Shown piece after piece: positions 5,617 to 9,508 of a stretch of DNA of 9,508 bases; positions within the stretch are counted from its first letter, which is position 1, and each line of letters starts with the position of its first letter. Where the stretch lies: contig JAUUZX010000024.1 of assembly GCA_030592025.1 (NCBI GenBank), positions 1-9,508 of the forward strand, given 5' to 3'. A program made the translations under genes and the position numbers. This DNA comes from a bacterium. Its GTDB lineage: Bacteria > Krumholzibacteriota > Krumholzibacteria > LZORAL124-64-63. The notes under the pieces are model-generated. The model was not told the DNA's origin. It was given only the letters and a program-made list of their open reading frames with translations, and ran no database searches.

Positions 5617-6264
5617 TCAGCGCGGCGGGTTCCCATATTCCCGGGAAAATGTCAGCAGGTCGGCCAGGGCCCAGATGGGGACGAAGCTCTCCCTGGCCGC
5701 GTAACGCACCGGGAGGCGACGCCATGCGGTCAGGCGCAGCTTCCCCGGCCGTCGTGTCGAGCGCAGCAGGGCTTCGTCCGGGGACGGCCACCTCAACTCG
5801 AGCACCTCCCCCGGGCCACCACGACCTCTGCCGCGGGTGACCAGGCGTGACCTCAGGGGGACGGGGTCACGGGGCACCACGAAACGTCGGGCGTCCCCCG
5901 GACCATGGAGCGCCGCAAGGGTGGCGGCGCGCAGGGTAAGCCCCAGTTCGGTCTCCAGGGAGCGCCACCCCTCGCCCCATCCGTTGCGGGTGCCCTTGCC
6001 GTCGGGACCGGTGACCACGGTCCAGCCTCGGCCCTGGCGCATCGTCAGGTCCACGAGTGAGGTGTCCGGCGACACGGCCACCTCCCAACGCAGGGAACCA
6101 TCGGCCCCCCGCAGCACGGCCACCGCCCCGGTGGTGCGCCGTGTGAGCACCGATCCCTCCCACTTGGCCAGGACAAGGAATCCCTCGGGGTCCACCGGGT
6201 CCGCCGACGCCGGGCCCCCGCCCCCGCCGACCAGAACCACCAGCAGGAGCAGGGTCCGGATCAC
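5617..6264 (-). CDS. secreted protein of unknown function in lolB-like position
   Basis: A 215-residue exported protein. The GTG start overlaps the TGA of the TPR gene (GTGA, 4 bp), with GGAGG 7 bases upstream, which fixes the start and implies translational coupling. A short signal peptide (IRTLLLLVVLVGGGGG then ASADP) is evident. It has no cysteine there, hence no lipobox. The mature part looks beta-rich: FLVLAKWEGSV, GAVAVLRGADGSLRWEVAVSP, a run ending RGWTVV, ELGLTLRAATLAALHG, then LVTRGRGRGGPGEVLELRWP and KLRLTAWRRLPVRYAARESF. In many Gram-negatives a TPR gene of this kind neighbours lolB or a DUF4292/LolA-like lipoprotein gene, and the strand-rich pattern plus the LG..L..A.L.ALHG segment is compatible with such a fold. 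This is a position-based guess; the sequence alone does not identify it. Stop lies 54 bases before the sigma gene. Confidence 0.7.
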   Translation of the reverse strand: MIRTLLLLVVLVGGGGGPASADPVDPEGFLVLAKWEGSVLTRRTTGAVAVLRGADGSLRWEVAVSPDTSLVDLTMRQGRGWTVVTGPDGKGTRNGWGEGWRSLETELGLTLRAATLAALHGPGDARRFVVPRDPVPLRSRLVTRGRGRGGPGEVLELRWPSPDEALLRSTRRPGKLRLTAWRRLPVRYAARESFVPIWALADLLTFSREYGNPPR

Positions 6265-8096
6265 GGTCCTTCCTCCGGCACGCTCTCCTCCAGATCCACG
6301 ATGGCCTGCTCCAGGCGCTCCGCGTCGCCACCGTTGGCCAGGGCCCGCTCGTAGGTGCTGCGGGCCTCGGCGCTGCGACCCAGGGCTCCGAGGGCACGGC
6401 CCAGGTGCTCCAGCACGACGGGGTCCTCGGGCAGGATGTTCACGGCCTGGACGAGCAGGTCGAAGGCGTCCTCGAAGCGTTCGAGACGGAAATGGACCCA
6501 ACCCAACGAGTCCAGGTAGGCGCCGTTGTTGGGCTCGGCGGTGAGGGCCTCGCGCACGAGTTCTTCCGCCAGTTCGAGGTCCTGGTTCTTTTCGGCCAGG
6601 AAGTAGCCGTAGGAATTGGCCACCTCGGCGTTGCCCGGGTACTCGTCGCGCAGGGTCGCCAGCACGCGGCGGGCCGCGTGGCTGCGGCCGCCGTCGTCCA
6701 GGCAAATGCTTTGCTGGACGAGGGCGGTCAGGCGAAGATTCGGATCCCTGCCGGCGGTGGCGAACCGTTCCGCCGCCCGGGCGTACTCCCCGAGAATCCG
6801 GAATGCGTAACCCAGGACGAGATTCCCCTCGGCGTCATGCTCCGGAACCAGACCCGCGGCAACAAGGCTGTGGTGGTGCAATTCCTTGTGCCAGGATGCG
6901 ACCACGTCCGCCCCCTCGCCCGGCGCCGATCGTTCCAGGCCCACGAGCTGAGCGCGCACCAGCGCCACCCGCAACTCGGGGTCGTAGGGCGCAAGCTTCA
7001 CCGCGTGCAGATGGTGCTGGCGCGCCGTCGCCCAATCGCCGTCGGACTCGGCCAGCTTGCCCTTCAGGAACCAGGCCCGCCCCGCGTCAGGCCACTGGGC
7101 GACAACCCGTTCGATACCGGCCGCCGCGTCCTCCCGACGCCCTGTCCCGAGCAGCATACGAGCCAGCCACAGGCTCGGTTCGAGCCCGAGTTCGTCGTCG
7201 GCCAGCATGCCCTCGAGGACGGCGACCGCGCGGCCGACGTCTCCATGCCGGGCGTAGTCGTCGGCGAGGGTCACGCGGAAGGATTCCGCGGGCCATTCGT
7301 TCTCCGGCCCATGGGGAACCCCGGCGGGCATGGGCCTCTCCTCATTCCCGGTGTCCGGGAGTGCCGGTGGCAGCGGCTTGCGGGGCATGATCTCGCGATC
7401 GGCCCGCGTCGCCGAGGCCAACGCTTCTTCGTAACGCTCCAGGCGCGCCTGGGTCCTGATGCGGGTCACCCACAGCCCGGGGCTCGTGGGCTCCGCGGCG
7501 AGGGCTTCTTCCATGAGGGGCGGCACCTCAGGCAGGCGCCCTGCCTCCTCGAGGATCCTCGCCATGCCGATGTAGATGGCGGCCCGGCGCTCCGGCAGGA
7601 GTTCGAGCCCGTCCCGGTAGGCGTCGAGTGCCGTCTCCACCCTTCCCTTCTGCAGATGGATCGCCGCCTCCGTACCGATGACCTCGAAGGTGACCTGCCC
7701 CCGGCGCCGCAACTCCCGCAGGTCTCGGAGGGCATCGTCGGTCTGGCCCGTCCGGAGATTGAGACCCGCGCGCCGCAGGCGCCATGCCGAGGAATCCGGC
7801 TCGGCCTTGATGAGAGCATCCATGACACTGATGGCGTCGGCCAGGTACCCCTCGAAAGCGAGAGCCCGCTGGAAGTCGAGAGCGATGAGGGGCTCTTCGG
7901 GCTCGGCCCGGTAGGCGAGGTGGAGGTAGGGCAGGGCCGACGCGAAGTCCCCCTCGCGGAGCAGACGGTGGCCGACGATCCAGTTCGTGGCGGCTCCGTG
8001 GGGAACGTCGTCGGGAACGGGGTGGCTCGCTACTGCAGGCAGGGACGCCGTCAGAGCCGCCGTGACCAGAAGGATCTTGAGGATGAGGGCGCGCAC
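6261..8096 (-). CDS. exported tetratricopeptide-repeat protein
   Basis: A 611-residue repeat protein with an N-terminal signal peptide (VRALILKILLVTAALTA..., cleavage near AVAS-HP, about residue 24). Tandem helical pairs of the TPR type run through most of the rest, clearest at about 40-70, 145-205, 272-300, 340-370 and 425-450. The C-terminal block is best conserved: NSYGYFLAEKNQDLELAEEL, ALTAEPNNGAYLDSLGWVHF, RFEDAFDLLVQAVNILPEDP and LGRALGALGRSAEARSTYERAL (about 494-585). This block is characteristic of the TPR family that lies beside lolB in Pseudomonas and relatives. A Pro-rich low-complexity stretch (237-270) splits the repeats into two halves. The GTG start has AAGGAG 5 bases upstream and directly precedes the signal peptide; the frame is open further to 8300, but that overlaps rnc and lacks similarity. 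It is a scaffold by inference; partner unknown. Confidence 0.88.
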   Translation of the reverse strand: MRALILKILLVTAALTASLPAVASHPVPDDVPHGAATNWIVGHRLLREGDFASALPYLHLAYRAEPEEPLIALDFQRALAFEGYLADAISVMDALIKAEPDSSAWRLRRAGLNLRTGQTDDALRDLRELRRRGQVTFEVIGTEAAIHLQKGRVETALDAYRDGLELLPERRAAIYIGMARILEEAGRLPEVPPLMEEALAAEPTSPGLWVTRIRTQARLERYEEALASATRADREIMPRKPLPPALPDTGNEERPMPAGVPHGPENEWPAESFRVTLADDYARHGDVGRAVAVLEGMLADDELGLEPSLWLARMLLGTGRREDAAAGIERVVAQWPDAGRAWFLKGKLAESDGDWATARQHHLHAVKLAPYDPELRVALVRAQLVGLERSAPGEGADVVASWHKELHHHSLVAAGLVPEHDAEGNLVLGYAFRILGEYARAAERFATAGRDPNLRLTALVQQSICLDDGGRSHAARRVLATLRDEYPGNAEVANSYGYFLAEKNQDLELAEELVREALTAEPNNGAYLDSLGWVHFRLERFEDAFDLLVQAVNILPEDPVVLEHLGRALGALGRSAEARSTYERALANGGDAERLEQAIVDLEESVPEEGP

Positions 8097-8101
8097 AGCT
8101 G

Positions 8102-8107
8102 CTCCTT
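8102..8107 (-). promoter_or_regulatory. ribosome binding site that sets the TPR start
   Basis: AAGGAG on the minus strand, 5 bases before GTG at 8096. It supports the GTG start over the longer open frame and places the signal peptide at the N-terminus. Confidence 0.75.
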
Positions 8108-8119
8108 CAAGTAAGGGAA

Positions 8120-8141
8120 GGGAACCGCCGTACCGGTCCCC
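8120..8141. repeat. inverted repeat between rnc and the TPR gene
   Basis: On the minus strand, GGGGACC-N8-GGUUCCC can form a 7-bp hairpin (one G-U pair) in the 49-bp gap. No T tract follows. It could be an RNA processing or attenuation element, with low certainty. Confidence 0.3.
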
Positions 8142-8145
8142 GCAA

Positions 8146-8961
8146 TCAGTCGTCCGTGCCGGGTGGACTGTCGGTGTCCACCTCGAGCACGACCAGCGCC
8201 TCCTGCGCCGCCTGCTGTTCCGCCGCCTTCTTGTTGCGGCCCTCCCCCGTGCCGAGAACCTCGCCGTCGTACATGACTGCGACGCGAAAGAGGCGGTCAT
8301 GGTCCGGCCCCTCGACCGAGAGCACCTTGTAGCGCGGCGGCGTCTTGTGCCGGGCCTGGATGAGTTCCTGCAACCGACTCTTGTAGTTGCGCAGGGACCG
8401 TCGCTTCAGCACCCGTTCCGCACTGTCCAGCACCAACCGCTGGACCACCTTGCGCGCCGCACCCAGCCCCGAGTCCAGGTAGACCGCACCGATGAGGGCC
8501 TCCGTCGTGTCCGCCAGGATCGACGAGCGGCGCCGCCCCCCCGTGGCTGCCTCGCTGCGGCTCATGCGGATATGAATACCCAAATCGAAGGCGATCGCCA
8601 CCTCGGACAGGTGCGCGCCACACACGAGCAACGACTTCATCTTCGTCAGATCGCCCTCGGACCTTTCGGGGAATCGCTCGTAGAGGAAGTCGTTGACCAC
8701 CAGGCCCAGGACCGCGTCGCCCAGGAATTCCAGGCGCTCGTTGGACTGTTCCCGGTCCTGGCCGGTGACGTGGATGTGGGAGCGGTGAAGAAGAGCGTTC
8801 CGCAGCAACGACTCGTCCCGAAAATCGTGGCCGAGCTTGAGCTCAAGAACCTGGAGATTCTCATCGGCGTCCAGCGAGGGCTCGGCCGGCGAAGCATCCG
8901 GCCGGGCGGGAGTCGCTCCCAGCCTCATCAGGACCTTGCGGATGAAATCGCCCACGCCCAT
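8146..8961 (-). CDS. rnc: ribonuclease III
   Basis: Cleaves double-stranded RNA, notably in rRNA precursor processing and mRNA turnover, as a cytosolic dimer. The 271-residue protein has the catalytic domain with signature NERLEFLGDAVLG (74-86; catalytic E75, E78 and D82 aligned with E. coli E38, E41 and D45) and SILADTTEALIGAVYLD (147-163; D151 and E154, aligned with D114 and E117). Then comes a double-stranded RNA-binding domain, about 191-258, from NYKSRLQELIQARH to GTGEGRNKKAAEQQAAQEAL. All active-site acids are present, so it should be active. It is about 45 residues longer than E. coli Rnc, from an N-terminal Ala/Pro-rich extension (about 35 residues) and an acidic tail. AAGGACA precedes the ATG. 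It lies 21 bases after fabF, the common (acpP)-fabF-rnc order. Confidence 0.96.
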   Translation of the reverse strand: MGVGDFIRKVLMRLGATPARPDASPAEPSLDADENLQVLELKLGHDFRDESLLRNALLHRSHIHVTGQDREQSNERLEFLGDAVLGLVVNDFLYERFPERSEGDLTKMKSLLVCGAHLSEVAIAFDLGIHIRMSRSEAATGGRRRSSILADTTEALIGAVYLDSGLGAARKVVQRLVLDSAERVLKRRSLRNYKSRLQELIQARHKTPPRYKVLSVEGPDHDRLFRVAVMYDGEVLGTGEGRNKKAAEQQAAQEALVVLEVDTDSPPGTDD

Positions 8962-8982
8962 GGTCTTGTCCTTCGCCGCCGC

Positions 8983-9508
8983 CTAGCGTGGCGCCCGCAA
9001 GCAGAGGGTCACGTTGTGCCCGCCGAAACCGAAGGAGTTGGACAGGGCGTATTCCACGTCCGCGGTCACGGCCTCGTTGGGGCAGTAGTCCAGGTCGCAC
9101 TCGGGGTCCGGTGTGGTGTAGTTGATCGTGGGCGGGATCACGCCCTCGTCCAGGGCCATCACCGTGATGGCCGCCTCGACCGCCCCCGCTCCGCCGAGCA
9201 GGTGACCGACCATGGACTTGGTCGAGCACACTTTCAGGGAATCCGCGTGGCTCCCGAAGACCTTCCTGATGGCCAGGGTCTCGATCTTGTCGTTGAAATG
9301 GGTCGACGTGCCATGGGCGTTGATGTGCCCCACGTCTTCGGGGGCCAGGCCCGCCATGGACAGGGCGCCGCCCATGGACCCCACGGCGCCGATGGCCTCG
9401 TTGTCCGGTTGGGTCATGTGGTAGGCGTCGCCGGTCATGCCGTAGCCGGCGATCTCACCCAGGATCCGCGCTCCGCGAGCCTTGGCGTGCTCCTCGGACT
9501 CGAGGACC
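8983..9508 (-). CDS. fabF: 3-oxoacyl-[acyl-carrier-protein] synthase II, C-terminal part (5' end outside window)
   Basis: Elongates acyl-ACP by condensation with malonyl-ACP in cytosolic fatty acid synthesis. The window shows the last 174 residues, open to the right edge. Seen: [19 protein letters not shown], then the first active-site histidine in NAHGTST, then the lysine and second histidine in [18 protein letters not shown], and the C-terminal NSFGFGGHN loop. These match the C-terminal half of the thiolase fold; the nucleophilic cysteine is upstream of the window. Its TAG stop is followed after 21 bases by rnc, so the two are probably co-transcribed, and acpP is expected further upstream, outside the window. 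Confidence 0.96.
   Translation of the reverse strand, partial: VLESEEHAKARGARILGEIAGYGMTGDAYHMTQPDNEAIGAVGSMGGALSMAGLAPEDVGHINAHGTSTHFNDKIETLAIRKVFGSHADSLKVCSTKSMVGHLLGGAGAVEAAITVMALDEGVIPPTINYTTPDPECDLDYCPNEAVTADVEYALSNSFGFGGHNVTLCLRAPR

Noticed and set aside
6265..6705. Upstream in-frame extension of the secreted protein gene
   Set aside because: It runs through TPR codons in another frame, is Arg/Pro/Gly-rich with no motifs, and the GTG with GGAGG and signal peptide fixes the start at 6264.
6405..8114. A 569-residue open frame on the plus strand opposite the TPR gene
   Set aside because: It is the antisense shadow of GC-rich TPR codons. It has no recognisable motifs, whereas the minus strand has a signal peptide, RBS and TPR repeats.

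Overview
This 9.5 kb window is GC-rich bacterial chromosome, gene-dense, with short gaps (the longest is about 120 bp). No tRNA, rRNA, insertion sequence, CRISPR array or phage gene was seen. The gene content is an archaeal/bacterial-type inositol-phosphate synthase, a DUF4837 lipoprotein (a family best known from Bacteroidetes), a solitary ParA ATPase and a fabF-rnc pair followed by envelope genes. This fits an uncultured, high-GC, Gram-negative member of the FCB superphylum or a neighbouring phylum (for example Krumholzibacteriota or Eisenbacteria). That placement is inference from gene content only.

Plus strand, left edge (1-1280): the C-terminal part of myo-inositol-1-phosphate synthase (ino1) is followed by a GC-rich terminator-like hairpin. 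A complete metallo-beta-lactamase-fold hydrolase of the YcbL/GloC glyoxalase-II-like type comes next. It converges on the minus-strand parA, and the two stop codons share one palindromic CTAG.

Minus strand (9508 down to 1277), in order of transcription: fabF (C-terminal part only), rnc (RNase III), a 611-residue exported TPR protein, a secreted protein in the position where many genomes carry lolB, an ECF sigma factor, its zinc-binding membrane anti-sigma factor, a DUF4837 lipoprotein, an outer-membrane beta-barrel-like protein, and then, after a gap with a possible terminator and promoter, parA. From fabF to the barrel gene the spacings are 54 bp or less, or a 4-bp overlap, so one transcript or a few overlapping ones is likely. 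Five or six successive products act at the cell envelope. The sigma/anti-sigma pair in their midst suggests an envelope-stress or envelope-assembly module downstream of the conserved lipid/RNA-processing pair fabF-rnc.

The best structural signal that gene calls do not explain is a perfect 12-bp inverted repeat followed by six T residues on the minus strand. It lies inside the coding sequence of the plus-strand hydrolase and about 75 bp past the parA stop. It looks like the intrinsic terminator of parA embedded in the convergent gene. I found no convincing new defence or mobile system here. The points most worth a second look are this embedded terminator, the ParB-less ParA with an altered Walker A' segment and charged tail, and the sigma/anti-sigma/DUF4837/barrel cluster.
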